A DNA stretch of 64,000 nucleotides from Cladochytrium replicatum (taxonomy: Eukaryota > Chytridiomycota > Chytridiomycetes > Cladochytriales > Cladochytriaceae), in NCBI GenBank assembly GCA_025526935.1, contig JAHLKD010000074.1, positions 186,001 through 250,000 on the forward strand, given 5' to 3'. Numbering within the stretch: the stretch's first letter is position 1; every line of letters begins with the position of its first letter. The notes below the pieces were generated by a model that was given only the letters and a program-made list of their open reading frames with translations, was not told where the DNA came from and did not search any database. The position numbers and the translations under genes were made by a program. This document shows positions 31,990 to 43,620 of the stretch, piece by piece.

Positions 31990-33115
31990 TCAGTGCTTTG
32001 TACGTTATTTACGGTGCTACTGGAATATTCAAACGCTTGGAGTGAGAAGCTTGGATCGCCAAGCTACTCTAGAGTACACAGTTTATTCGGTCGTATTCTG
32101 GTACCATGCTCCGAGCATTTTCATGGCATTCTCTTCCCATTCCTGCTCAAGCCGCCCACTTGATCTCCACCGCTCCAGGATGTCGACTCTCCCGTTTGCA
32201 CACGCATAGTAGATGGCTGTCGTTCTCCACTTCAACTACAATCCACTTGATTTCCACCGGTCGAGCACATCGATCCTGCCGTTGATACCAAGGTTATCCA
32301 TCGCGCTCTCGCTTCAATTCATCTCCAGTCCACTGGACTTCCACCAATCGAGCACCTCTATCCGGCCAGTCGAACTTGCCCAATCGATTGCATAGCTGCT
32401 GATTTTTATCTCCGGCCCACTCGATTTCCACCATTCGCGCACATCGAGGTTTCCGTTCACTGGCGCAGGAGAGTGCATGTATTTCAAATCAAGACCGATT
32501 GAACTTCCACCAGTCCAACACATCTACAGGCCCTCATCCACTGGCGTAATCCATCCCCTCTTCGGTGTAGCGCAATTCGAGCCCGACTGCTAGAATACCA
32601 CCTCTCCAGTATGTCGACGTGCCCGTTTGCCCTGGCTTTGTCCAGTGCACTGTGATGCGGACTCTTAAATTCTATGTGTCCGCAATGTATTACAACATGC
32701 TACATGAATATGTCCATCTTTCCCAACGTACCTACGTGTCCATAATGTAAGATCACATAGCCAAGTCCCGCCTCTTATAATGCGAGGGTTCACACCACTC
32801 CAACATGTATGGTAGGTTGTTCGGATCTTTGTTTTTGAGAACGAGGTTTAGAAGATGGACGCGGCCAATTTTGCTTGCGTGACCCAGGGATGAGTGCTTT
32901 CTGGACCAGCGGTCTGTGAAGTAGCGCGGCGAGGAATTAGGCTTGCTCGGGAGCATCAGAAGACCTTCCCGAACTTCAGCTGAATCTCCCGAGGCGACGT
33001 GAGTTTTCAAAACCCAGACACCAAAGTGGTTGGCGAGTAGTTTTATTACACACACCCATTCCATTTTGTGTTTCTGCATACACGGTTGTTTACCAGATAC
33101 CCTAGCACTGGACAT
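31990..33115 (-). pseudogene. Ankyrin-like repeat gene (W-W-K-S-S-G type), broken
   Basis: On the minus strand at least five repeat-like units are recognisable by translation in different frames: VREWWKSSGPEIKISSYAID, then ASSTGRIEVLDWWKSSGLEM, a unit with DVLDRWKSSGL, one with VDILERWRSSG, and an upstream region 33115-32753 with SLGHASKIGRVHLLNLVLKN. Stops and frameshifts separate them, for example after WKSSGLEMN at 32313. It is related to the gene at 26988 and to no other feature here. Confidence 0.6.
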
Positions 33116-33129
33116 TTAACATCAATACT

Positions 33130-33580
33130 TCAAAGATCCAAAGTAGTATTCTTGACTTCTTGCATCCGTTGCTTGTGCGCTTCCACTTGCCCACGCAGAT
33201 CTGCATTGCCTAGAATCTCTGTCAGGAGGAGATTGAGATCAGTAAAAGATTCATAGTCCAATAGATACCCACCGTGCGCGAACTGCTGCAGCACTCCCGG
33301 CTGATTCAGCAGGACCTGGTGCATGAAGTAGTCTAGGATGTCCTTAATTTCTGGATGCTCGCGCAGATACTTTTCGTCGTTGATCCGTGTTTGGATCTGA
33401 GGAACAACACACGAGTTTGTGAATTCGTGATGCCAAGAATTGGTGTGGATCACAGTGGAATACAGCTGTAGTGTTACAGAATAGTACCTTTTCCGTCCTC
33501 ATTCTCTCTCTCAGAATTTCCACCAGCTCCTTCTGCCCTCCCGGTGTTCCCACCTGAATTCCATTCTCGCTACTGCTCAT
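33130..33580 (-). CDS. RIIa/DPY-30-type domain protein, RIIAD1-like
   Basis: Two exons, 33580-33488 and 33396-33130, with a 91-base GT-AG intron in phase 0; 119 residues. The core RINDEKYLREHPEIKDILDY followed by FMHQVLLNQPGVLQQFA matches the RIIa-type dimerisation helices of RIIAD1 and related ciliary proteins. The C-terminus is a charged helix (LRGQVEAHKQRMQEV). Such domains anchor radial-spoke or PKA-type complexes in axonemes, so a flagellar role is likely by family. The start codon is 48 bases from that of the divergent PARG-like gene. Confidence 0.65.
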
Positions 33581-33628
33581 ATTTTCTTAAAATTTCCCAC
33601 TTTGTGGCTTCAACTAATTGTCTCCAAA

Positions 33629-35385
33629 ATGGAACTCGAACTCTCGAAAGGGACGTCCTCGTCCTCGGAAGCCCTGCGAAAGGCCTCTGCCGCTGATGCA
33701 CCAGACAGCACTACCGCTGAGCAGCTCGGCGCTCCCGTCAGAGATAACCCTGGCGCGCGATACACCTCCCTCGACGAGCTGAAAGATGTCTTCGCCGAGG
33801 CTGAGAACAACAAAGTCGCTTGGCGCCAACCTTTCGACGACTCCGAGGTCATCGACGAAGTCGAGCGCAATACCCTCTCCATTCTCTACGCAAACACGCG
33901 CTTGCTCGTCAAAAATTACACCCCTGCGTTCGAGAGTGACCTCAAGAAAATCATCTACAAGAAAATCTCGCATGGCCAGGCTCAGGTATACAGCGAAACA
34001 GACAAGATTGGCGTCGTGCGGTTCAGAGGTATCCCGCTCCCGCGTGCGGTGCCCATGGTCGATATCAACCCTGTCATATTCCATGGGTTCTACCAGTACG
34101 ACCAGGTCACTGACGAGCAGAACGTCCCTTGGTGTACGTCAAAGCGTGAATGTTAGTGTTAATGTGCCACAGTCTTATTCTTCTTGCAGGGGTGAACTTC
34201 ACGGACCGCACCATGTTTGCGTGGTTCCACAAAGCCGGTCTTGGTCTTGCCTCAGAAGAAATCCGTGCATTCGAACACCCATCCATGTGCTCCCTCCGTG
34301 AGCTTCTGAAGGATATCGCAGACACAAAAATCTACCGTGGCCAACCAAACCAGGGAAACAATAAGTGGGAGTCGGTCATCTCGGACAACGGCGTACTGAG
34401 CTGCGTCCCGAACTTGAATGATCACTACGCGCACGACCAGTTTGGGCCCATTACGACCGATGCGGCGAACAGGCCGACACCGATCTTGGTGGTTGGAGCA
34501 CACCGACTAGGTGCAGTGAAGTATGTATCAATAACAGAACAACCTCTATATCATTCCTGATGTAATTGAATTACAGCACAACTGTACCAGGTGGAGACGG
34601 CAAGAAGAAATCCATCTACGGCACAAACTTCCTCAACGCGGACGAACAGGACGTCAAAGTCGCCGCACAGCAACTGCCCCCCGAACAGCACTCCTGGAAC
34701 AACTTTATCTCCATCGAAGCCCTTGACAAGCAGTCCAACCCTGAGCTCCGCAGCGGTTTCTACACCCAACACCAGGTAAATAACCGGACCAACCAAATGC
34801 AATATTTTACCCGTCTCACTTCTACTCCCTTTTATTCAGCTCCGAACTCTCCTCCGCACTGCTCTGACCGGTTTCGCTGCCGCACGCGCCGTCTCCCGCG
34901 GCGTCGCAGACCCACACTACTCCCAGGGCGCCCGCCCGCCTCTAAACCCGACCGTCACCATCAACACCGGAAACTGGGGCTGCGGCGAGTACGGTAACAA
35001 CAAGTCCGTGATCGCCCTGATCCAGTGCGCCGCGACGGCGATCGTGGGCGCGCGCTTCAACGGCGTCAAAAACCCCACGACCACGCGCGACATACCTGTG
35101 GCCAACCTCGTCCCCTTGGTCGACAAGCTTCAGTATCACTGCCTCCCGAACGAGGAGGCGGACGTGTTGGCGGGGATCGACCTGTTCAGGAGGATCTGGA
35201 AGCGGGAGTCGATCAGGGACGAGACAAAGTTCTTTAGAGTCGAGAACGGGGTTTTGGTGCAGGTTCCGGCGCCCGAGAAGGACTCGAGGGGCGTAGTGGC
35301 GATTTACCAAGTGAATGTGGAGAATTTTTTGGTGGAGGTTACGAAGGAATGCAAGGAAAGCGGGTGGAAGTGGGCTGAAAACTGA
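33629..35385 (+). CDS. Poly(ADP-ribose) glycohydrolase-like macro-domain protein, divergent
   Basis: Four exons: 33629-34133, 34190-34520, 34577-34775 and 34840-35385, all GT-AG with matching phases; 526 residues. The C-terminal half resembles the PARG catalytic region: NNFISIEALDK (the V-A-I-D-A strand), QLRTLLRTALTGFAAARAVS, and above all TVTINTGNWGCGEYGNNKSV, the IATGNWGCGxFGGD signature, followed by ALIQCAATAI. The N-terminal half has FHGFYQYDQV and TMFAWFHKAGLGLASEEIRA. The canonical GGG-x(6-8)-QEE catalytic loop is not seen where expected (VPGGDGKKKSIYG lies there instead), so hydrolase activity is doubtful. It could be a binding-only relative. Confidence 0.55.
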
Positions 35386-35735
35386 AGGAAAGTGTGTATG
35401 ATGCTTGTTTTCTTTTAAAGTTTTTGATTTTTTGGGAGTTTTGATGCATTTTGAGGTTGATTGCTGAATCATGTCCCATGACTGGGTTTTGTTTTCTATA
35501 GATACATTAGTTCACGGACAACTTTTTGATGAAGTGGCGAAGCAGTTCAAGGAGAGGAAGTGGACACACACTAAACCAACGACAACAGGCAACAATGCAC
35601 CATCGGCTGACGATCCGTAAACTCCGACAAATGGTGCGGCTACTCAACCTTATGTGCCCGTTCTGACTTGGACTCCAAATCCTCCACAAAACTCTGAAAC
35701 GTTTAGACGTTTTCAGAGTTTGGCACAATCGTTAC
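35386..35735. other. Intergenic
   Basis: T-rich 3' flank of the PARG-like gene, then sequence without recognisable signals. Confidence 0.3.
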
Positions 35736-36559
35736 ATGACCATTTACCTCGATATTGTTTTGCAAAGCTGCGACTTGTGTTATGAGAGTTTTGTTCGCTC
35801 ATTTTTGGGTCCGTCCACATTCCCCGTCCGACATGCCCGTTCATCCCCACAAATTCTTGGCTGCCCTTGACAAGACAACCTGCTAGAACCATTACTCGCA
35901 CAAGACAGCCCCAAAAGAGTCGCTCTGCTTCGTATGCTCCAAACTCACATACACAGTTCTCTCAAATGAATTCGGCGATTTCTTCTTTGTGGTCGTTGCC
36001 GCTGCTTCGAAGTCTCGCAATGCGCTCATGTCTCGAAGTGTGTTAGCCACATAAAAGATCCAACTTTCTGCAAACCCACGGAGCACCCGACACCAGCTCC
36101 CCTTCCAGCCCCAACCCCAGCCGCCCCTGAAACCAAGAATGCGCCGGCAGCAGATAACCAAAATTCCTCCATCAGAGGTTTCTTTGGGAGTCTGCTAAAC
36201 TTTGGGAAACAAGAAGAGCCGAGAAAGGAGGATGATAATGCGAAAAGCGAGAAACAAGGTGGGAAGGCCGCCGGGGATGGTGGAAATTCAGTTGCTTCCA
36301 CCGTGGCAGCGGCCGCATCGACTATTTCAGCGACAGCGACGGCGGCTATGAACTCAATCCTGCCACCAAAAGCTCCTCAGTACGTCCTCGATAACAGGGT
36401 AGGTGACAAAGTGCAGCGGCGAAACAGAAACGTCGTTCTGATCATGCATGTCCTGTTTAGATTCGAGAGGACTTTGTGCGGAAGAAGCAGAACAAAAAGA
36501 CGGTCACTGCAGAGCTGTTCAAGTTCCCGGACGTCCCAAAAACGCGGATGCCAGGATGA
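35736..36559 (+). CDS. Unidentified protein with two C-x-x-C motifs
   Basis: Probable exons: 35736-about 35829 (MTIYLDIVLQSCDLCYESF), 35887-36037 (SLCFVCSKLTYTVLSNEFGD), 36097-36398 and 36461-36559. The last two junctions are good GT-AG and in frame; the first donor (gtccga) is weak and exon 1 is uncertain. Two Cys-x-x-Cys pairs about 35 residues apart could bind one zinc ion. The middle is Pro/Lys/Ala-rich (RGFFGSLLNFGKQEEPRK) and the C-terminus is NRIREDFVRKKQNKKTVTAE, then LFKFPDVPKTRMPG. I do not recognise the family. The reading of exons 3 and 4 is more certain than the start. Confidence 0.45.
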
Positions 36560-36849
36560 GTGAGAGTTGTGTCCGAGTACCATTTATTTTCCCGTCATCA
36601 AGTTTACTGTCGGTCATTGCGAAAATGTTTTCGTACATTGCAAATGGACTTGTTGAACGACTTGGCTGCATGAACGACCTGGCTGTAATTTCATCGCGAT
36701 GAAGATTCTCGCCCATCGGATATACACACCTTGAAACGTCTCCCCAGTCGAACAGCCAGTTCTGTGACGTCAGAGCCGCATGGCATTCTTATAGCTCCTT
36801 CACACTCCGTCCAACGTGGACAAAGCGCACTCTCAAGAACATTCCAACA

Positions 36850-37588
36850 ATGAAGTGCTTTCGATTCCTGATCCTTCTCGTGATAGCTTCCTGGGCGACG
36901 CTTTCGGTGGTTGTAGCCGGCCCTGTTCCTGATGACATCCCTGCCAACCCGTCCCCAGCACAATCTGAACCAGAGGTTTGACTCACATTGTCTGTGATCA
37001 TGGGTGCTGACAAATGTTTTACAATCTCAGCCGGTTCCCACAGAAGCTGCAGACACCCCGAAGAGTGTAGCCGACGATCCAAACCAAGGTGATCAGTTTG
37101 TTCCTCCTGGATACGGGCGTCCGCGTCCCCCGTTTTACCGACCTCCTTTCTACCGCCCCCCATTCCCACCTTCTTATCCTCCCTTCTACCGCCCTCCTTT
37201 CCCGCCCCGGTTTCCTGGCCGTACATTCTCCGAATCCGACGTAACAGCCATGGTGGCAGCCAGCCCCGACATCGCTACTCCAGCAGACACGAACGATAAG
37301 ACGGTGAACGCCGATTACTTCTTCCCTGGCCATTTCGTCGGTGGTCGGTTCTTCGGCGGGAGCCCCTTCGTCCCGTTTTCTGACGCCGCGGATGCTGAAG
37401 AGGCTTACGGAGCCGCTGCGGACGATGGAAACAACAACCAGGCTGATACATTCTTCCCGCCTTACTATCGACCGCCCTACTTCTACCGCCCGTTCCCTCC
37501 CTTTTTCCCACCGTACTACCGACCACCGTTCTTCCGCCCTCCGTACCGTCCTTTTGACAACAAAGAAACTAACGATGCACCCGCGTGA
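36850..37588 (+). CDS. Secreted Pro/Tyr/Phe-rich repeat protein
   Basis: Two exons (36850-36975, 37031-37588); 227 residues. It begins with a clear signal peptide (MKCFRFLILLVIASWATLSV) and a probable cleavage after VVAG. Two clusters of P-P-F-Y-R-P-P-F-type repeats (about residues 70-100 and 185-220) flank an acidic Ala-rich centre with FFPGHFVGGRFFGGSPF. There are almost no Cys residues. The Tyr/Pro composition suggests a structural wall, coat or adhesive protein, possibly Tyr cross-linked; this is inference. No known family was recognised. Confidence 0.7.
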
Positions 37589-37599
37589 TTGTAACGTAA

Positions 37600-38112
37600 C
37601 AATGCTCGGAATGCAGCAAATTGGTGATGTGTGTTTTGCGACGAGACTTCAATGTTTGTTAAGATTTCTTGTACGATACTTTGGCTTGTTCATAATTAAC
37701 CGTGCACAAATGGTCAATACTGCAATAGCTGTCTTTCCGAATGTGCGTGTTTGGGATGTTCACTTGACAATTGTCGAATCACATCGAAACAGACTCACTT
37801 CATATTGGTTGGTGACACACAAAATGAAAGGAAAGAAATATGACAACACTCTCCCGTTGAACGTTAACCAAAAAACAATTGAGGTACACCATGAGCCAGG
37901 AGCAAAAAGAAATAAGGAAACGAAATCAGTGTAACGGCTGTTTGCTAACAGAGAGGATAAAAGGATTTGTATGCATTAAGGGGGGTTAATACGGGCAGAA
38001 GATAAAGACCCAAAACCGTCAAAAGGAGAAAAGAAAGTACTGTACTTTTTAGCCAAAACCACCATGCTCATGTATATCCCAGACCCAATGCAATGTGAAT
38101 TTTTCTAGCGCC
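37600..38112. other. Intergenic between convergent genes
   Basis: AT-rich DNA holding the two 3' ends. No coding signal above chance. Confidence 0.35.
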
Positions 38113-41100
38113 TTATTTCTTAAGGAGGCTGATGTACCAAGACGATCGCTTAGCAGCACCATTAGAAAGGGACTCGCCTTAAAATCATCAATTAGGAACT
38201 GAAGAACATTGCAAACGGACTATGCACTTACTCAAGTCAAGGGGGCTGTCGGCGTCATCCTCCCCGGCAACGGCGGCAGCGCCTCCGCCTCCGCGAAGGG
38301 GCTTCGCGATCCTGCTCGAGTAGAACCAGGCCGAGCCGCCACCAGGAGCTGCGTGGGCTGAAAAGAAATGGTAAGTTACACAAATGAACTACCGTTGAAA
38401 TAATTGAAGCTTACATCGAGCTTCCTGAAGCTTCTCCCTCATAGCAGCAAGCTGAGCCTCGAACCTACGATTAAACGTAAATAATTGTTTGATTATTAAA
38501 TGAATGGCTCAAAATCTCACTTGGTGTTCTGGAGCTCCAACTTGCTCTGCGCGTCCTGCAACAAGCTCTCGAGAGTTCCAATGCGCTCGCTGCGAGCCAC
38601 CAACTTCCTCTCCGCAACAGCAAGCTCCTTCTTCAGCGTCGAGTTCTGCTCAACGAGCTGCTTCTGCACGTTCGTGAGCTGCTCCAGGTTGCGCTCGAGG
38701 AACGCCATCTTCTGCTGCTGTGCACGCGAGTTGCTGTTGCGGAGGATGCTGTTGTACTGCTCGCGGGTCTCGTCCAACGAGATCTCGAGCTCGACCACCT
38801 TCTCGCAACGGTTCTGGAGGTCGCGCATGAGCTTCTTCTTCATGGTGTCGAACTCGCCGAGCTGCTGGGCCATGGTCTTGCGCATCTTCTCGAGTTCCTC
38901 GTCCTTCTTGAGAAGATCGGGGGTACCGGAAGCAGCGCGCTTAAGGGTCTCCAATGAGGACTATGATGCAAATTGTGAGAAATAATTCAGCGAAAACTAC
39001 ATTGTCGTACCTTGAGCTCGCCGTTAGCGCGGGTGAGCTCAGTGACGGCGCTGACAGCCCTTTCAGCAAACAGGAATCGATCAATGCAACAAAACTTACG
39101 CCTGGAGCTTGGTAGCCTCCCCATCGCGAGAATGAAGCTTGGTCTTCGAGTCCTCGATCTCCTTCTCATACATCTCTTTTTTGGTGGCATACTGATTCTC
39201 GAGTTTGGTCTAAAATGAATCCATGTGAGCCAACCATCAACGAAAAGCGATACACAGATACAAACCTTGAGATCCTGGATAGCCGACACGATGTCAACGC
39301 TAGCGTTCTGCTCCTCTTCGGCAATGGTCTTGTCCAAGAGCTCCTCGTACTCCTTCTCGAGAGTCTCGAGCTTGCCCTCAACCTCCTCACGACGCTTGGT
39401 GGTGAGAGCCAAGTCAGAGCGAAGGCGCTCAACCTGGTTGGTGAGCTCATCCACCTCAGTCTCAGCGTGGAGAGTGCGGCCACGGAGCTCAAGTAGCTCG
39501 CGGTGCTGAGCCTCGATCTCCTCGGGGGTGGTCGGAGGCTGGGCGTTCTCCTTGAGGTAGGCAAGCTTGGAAAGCGTGTCGCGCATCTGCTTCTCCTTGT
39601 CGGTGGTGAATTCCTGCAAGATTGAGTCAAATATTGTTGGTTGCTTTTAAGGAAAATTAAACATACCGAAGGAACGAATTCGGCCATCATCTGGGCCATC
39701 TTCTCCTGCTTCTTCTTCTCACGCTCCTCCTCGCTGATTTCTGGAGGCTTGTTCTGAGCTTGAAGCTCCTGAATTTGTGCCTGTTCACCAATCGGCAATT
39801 ATTAGAGTCACCAAACATCTGAAAATTCTCGCAAGCCTGCCTTGAGCATCTCGATCTCCCTCTGAGCATCGCTGTTCGCATCCTTCATGGTGTCAAGCGA
39901 GATAGAAGCCTCCTTGTTCTCAAAGGTGACTTTCTCAAGCGAAACCTTGATCTCCGCAAGCTGGGCAGCGAGCTTCTTGTTCTCAGCGGCGGTCTCGGCA
40001 TCCTTGGCTTTCAAGAAAGAGAGTTCCTCGTTGATGCTTTCAACGATAGCCTTTTGGGCTTTGACCTCCTGATCCTTCTCCTGGAGCTGATCCGAGAGCT
40101 CGTTCTCACGCTTTAGAAACTCTTCCCTCTCGTCATCGCTGACGGGAGGCGCGGGAGTCATTGAGCGAGGAATGTCAGGAAGGGATGGCAAAGGCGTCGA
40201 AGAGCCGTCGCTATCGAAAGCGACGAGAGGCGTCCACTGGTCCTTTGGAACCGAACCCCCTGAAAAATTGGAAGGTAAGTCGAGTAAGACCAACAAAATA
40301 TTAAAAAGAACATGTTACCAGATCGCCAAACACCGAGTTCGTCCTGAAGGGACGCGATGTGTGACTGCATGCTGGCTATGTCTGCCTTCGCCTTCTTGAG
40401 CAGGTTCTTGAGTTCTGCAGAACTGAGTTCGGCGTTGACCTTCGCCTTGTTCTTGATGGTCTTGGCACTACATGAGGTATTACTACCAAGAACAGATACG
40501 TCTCTTCATTACTTACCGCATACCGAAACGAAGAGTGGAAACAGTTTCGGCTTCGTTGAATGATGATGGGGAGCAGTTGATGATGAGAGTAGTTCGGGAG
40601 TTACCTCCCAAAGACTCTTGGAGGATACGCGTGAGCTTGGAGTCTCGGTAAGGGATGTGGGACGACTACAAGTGATACAGATCTCAGTATGTTTTGCATA
40701 GCACGTAAAAGAACAAACTCACCTTTCCGTCAGTGAGTGCGTTAATGACCATGCCGAGAGCAGTCAAACTCTTGTTGATCTTCTTCGCCTCCTCAAGGGT
40801 CTGACCAGTGGCACCAGTCTTTCCGACCTTTTCGGAACCCGCAAGATCGACGAGATACAGCTTTCCGGTGCGTGAAGATCCATCGATCAAGTTCTTTTGG
40901 TGAATTTGTATGACGAAAATGGAGTGGGAACGAGAGGACTCGGCATTCATGTCTATCACGTCATCCGATCAGCAGCTGCGACGACAACAACGAAACTAAA
41001 AATACTCACTGGTGTAAGCGACAACACGAGCGGCCTGACCACGGCGCATTGCTTCGTAAACCTCCTCAACCGAACCCACGAACACCTCGAGACATCCTTT

Positions 41101-41917
41101 CACGTAAACACCTCGGCTTTTCTCCTCGTGGATTGGAAGGTTATCGTTCGTGGCTGTAGGAATGAAATGGAGATTAAATTGAATACTTATAATCACTTGC
41201 ATTTCCGAAATTCATTAACGTACGGTTGAGCAAATCACGAATTTTCTCCATGTAAATTTCCATATAGGAGACACGAACGGTGAATTCGAGGTGGGATGGT
41301 GCTCCATAGATGGTGCTGAAAATGGACTCGACCAGTCTTGGTGTAAGACCCTTCAACTCTTCGTTCTCCATATCACCCTGTGACAAATCAACACAATTAA
41401 CAAAAGTATTCAACTAATTTCAAAAAGAGAGCTACCATCATCGTAAAGGTCTTTCCACTACCAGTTTGACCATAAGCAAAAATTGTACCGTTGTATCCCC
41501 TCATAACATCTAACAATGTGCATGAAATTAGGATGGAACCCAAAAAATGAGCTGACTCCTCAAACTGGAGACTGCCGAAGATCGCTCTTGCGTCGGGGAG
41601 AGCCATTCATACCTTCGATGATGGAGGAGGCTGCATAGTCGAAGACATCTTGTTGGGTGGAGCCCCACTCGAAGATACGGTCGAAGGTGTAGTTACCAGG
41701 GTACTCTTTCGACTGAAAAAAAATGTATCTGTTATCATGCTTGCCCCCGACGTAAAATTCCAAAGCGCAAAGGGCGCAAGGAGCAACTAACATCGAAGCG
41801 GACAGTAGTCATGTCGTCATCGAAAGAGACCATCGGCACACCACCTTCTTTGATCTCACGAGAGTTCTGAGGGCGGAACCGGCACACGACACGGATGTTC
41901 GTCGCATTGTCCGTCAT
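38113..41917 (-). CDS. Conventional kinesin heavy chain (kinesin-1)
   Basis: Plus-end microtubule motor of roughly 900 residues in many exons. The motor domain starts [16 protein letters not shown] (41917), carries the P-loop [14 protein letters not shown] near 41460, switch [12 protein letters not shown] near 40940, switch [12 protein letters not shown] near 40840, [18 protein letters not shown] and [20 protein letters not shown]. The neck and stalk are long coiled coils interrupted by short introns (40300-38500). The tail has the kinesin-1 kinesin-regulatory segment [13 protein letters not shown], matching the IAK autoinhibitory motif of conventional kinesins. A 54-base last intron (38231-38178) then leads to a final exon 38177-38113 ending [10 protein letters not shown]. 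Introns are GT-AG and mostly 50-70 bases. All ATPase motifs are intact. Confidence 0.95.
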
Positions 41918-42900
41918 GTTTGAGGGTGCGGAATTTCAGTGGGGAGACGTGGAAGGTGAGATGCTGCGCGAAAGGAATGGAGCGTTAGTGCGAATCCGCA
42001 ATAAGTTTCGTAGAAGCGGATCAACTCACCGAATTTGCGATGGTTGTCTGAGGAGGTGCGAGACGCGCGCTGGGGTTGGGCGACCTTGGGAAAGCCCTTA
42101 AATTCAGCGTGGGAAAGCGGATTTGAGGGAGGCTCAATCAAAAACCCCATTGGTCGGCACCACTTCTGCTTTATCTTGCTCGACTGAAACTCCTTCTTTA
42201 TTTGGAACCATGTCTCCACAGATGACCGAATATCAAATGAAGAGTAAAATCGTGGTTACTGCCCGTGCATTTGTTACGTGATTCGACATTCAATGGTCAA
42301 GCTTTACAAAGCTTGTCAAAGGCTTCTAGATATTTTCTTTCTGAATTTATCCTCAATGACTTGCTCCATCCGCTCGCACCAGCTGCATGTTCATACAATA
42401 CGGGTATGTGATTATCCCAGACTCTCCAGTCAAAGTCGACGAGTCGGCATTCTCCTCGTTGAGAACACATAACATTCCCCAACGCAAATCACCAAACACG
42501 AATCCTGCGTTGTGAAGTTCTTGCATTGCTGTTCTTACCCACTCAGGGAGCGTTTAAGGCACACCAAACTCCCGATATTCCCTCACAATAACTCCGAAGA
42601 AGTCAAAGTGTAAAGGCGAATAGAAGTAGTGTGAACTGTTTCCACAATCTTAACTAGAGCAAGTTCCATCGTGTCGTTTGATTTCATTTCAACAACCTAA
42701 ATTGTCCGGTTGTCAATAATGTGTGTCTGAAAGTTTATGTGAGACAACTCCCAACTAATGTTCATCACCTACCAAAAAGTAGCCTGAATTCGGTGGTGTG
42801 TTCATCTACAAAAGCGCTGAAATAAGGCGGGAAGTCACGCACTGCAGAGGCTCTCTAAATTCCTCTTGATGTTTACATAGTAACCATTCTCCAGCTACTC
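41918..42900. other. Upstream region of the kinesin gene; no gene recognised
   Basis: Contains the kinesin 5' flank and short frames without similarity. Confidence 0.3.
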
Positions 42901-43620
42901 CTATCAGCCAAATTTGCCATTCTCGGGGACAAGCAAACCTGAGAGGTTTTCTATGCGTATAGAGGACGGTGAAAAGAGCATATTACGATCAGATTCCGTC
43001 ACCATTGACAATTTGTTTGAGTTACCGTTTGGGATTACTATAAGAATATCGAAGACCACGCACTCTTCGGCGTCGGGCGGCGGAGCCTTGAAGTGGAATG
43101 AGCTTACTCTCAATGCCAAGCCCATGACAACGCTTTTAAAGTTTCCGTCCAAATAGAGATTGAATTCTTCTTGCTCGAGGTAAATCCCTGGTGCATCCCT
43201 GATGCATCGGATTCGGCAATGGAGTCGATGATAGGATCCTTGAGCTTCATCAATCCTTTGATATTGACGGGGAACCCTTTGCCGTCAGTCGCTTTGATAA
43301 GGAAGAGGCTATGAGCGTCGACGGCTTGCAGATATCTTGAGGCAAGCTGCTTGATGTTTATACTGAGAATTGCGACCGTATTTGTTCCTGGAGTTACAGC
43401 AGCTAGAGCGCACCAGTTCGGCAGCACGCAGATAACCTGTAGAAAGATTTGCGGAAGTCGCAGCGCTCGATTCCATTGCTTCGAGTCGCTCCATGCCGGT
43501 GGTAGTGCGAGTGACACATGGGGGTGCTGAAAAATCGCGATCATAAAAATATAATAGAACCAATGTTTCGAAACATGTTAGGGTTAGTTTGCTGGATCGA
43601 TAGGGAGTTCTCATGATTGT
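42901..43620 (-). CDS. Cryptic coding region, unidentified and possibly decayed
   Basis: Minus-strand frames with coding-like composition overlap here. About 43545-43430 reads GMERLEAMESSAATSANLS; 43400-43190 reads AVTPGTNTVAILSINIKQLA and then KGFPVNIKGLMKLKDPI; 43215-42904 reads GIYLEQEEFNLYLDGNFKSV and EECVVFDILIVIPNGNSN to a stop. The pieces lie in different frames with no convincing splice sites between them. They may be exons of one gene or a pseudogene. No family recognised. Confidence 0.25.
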
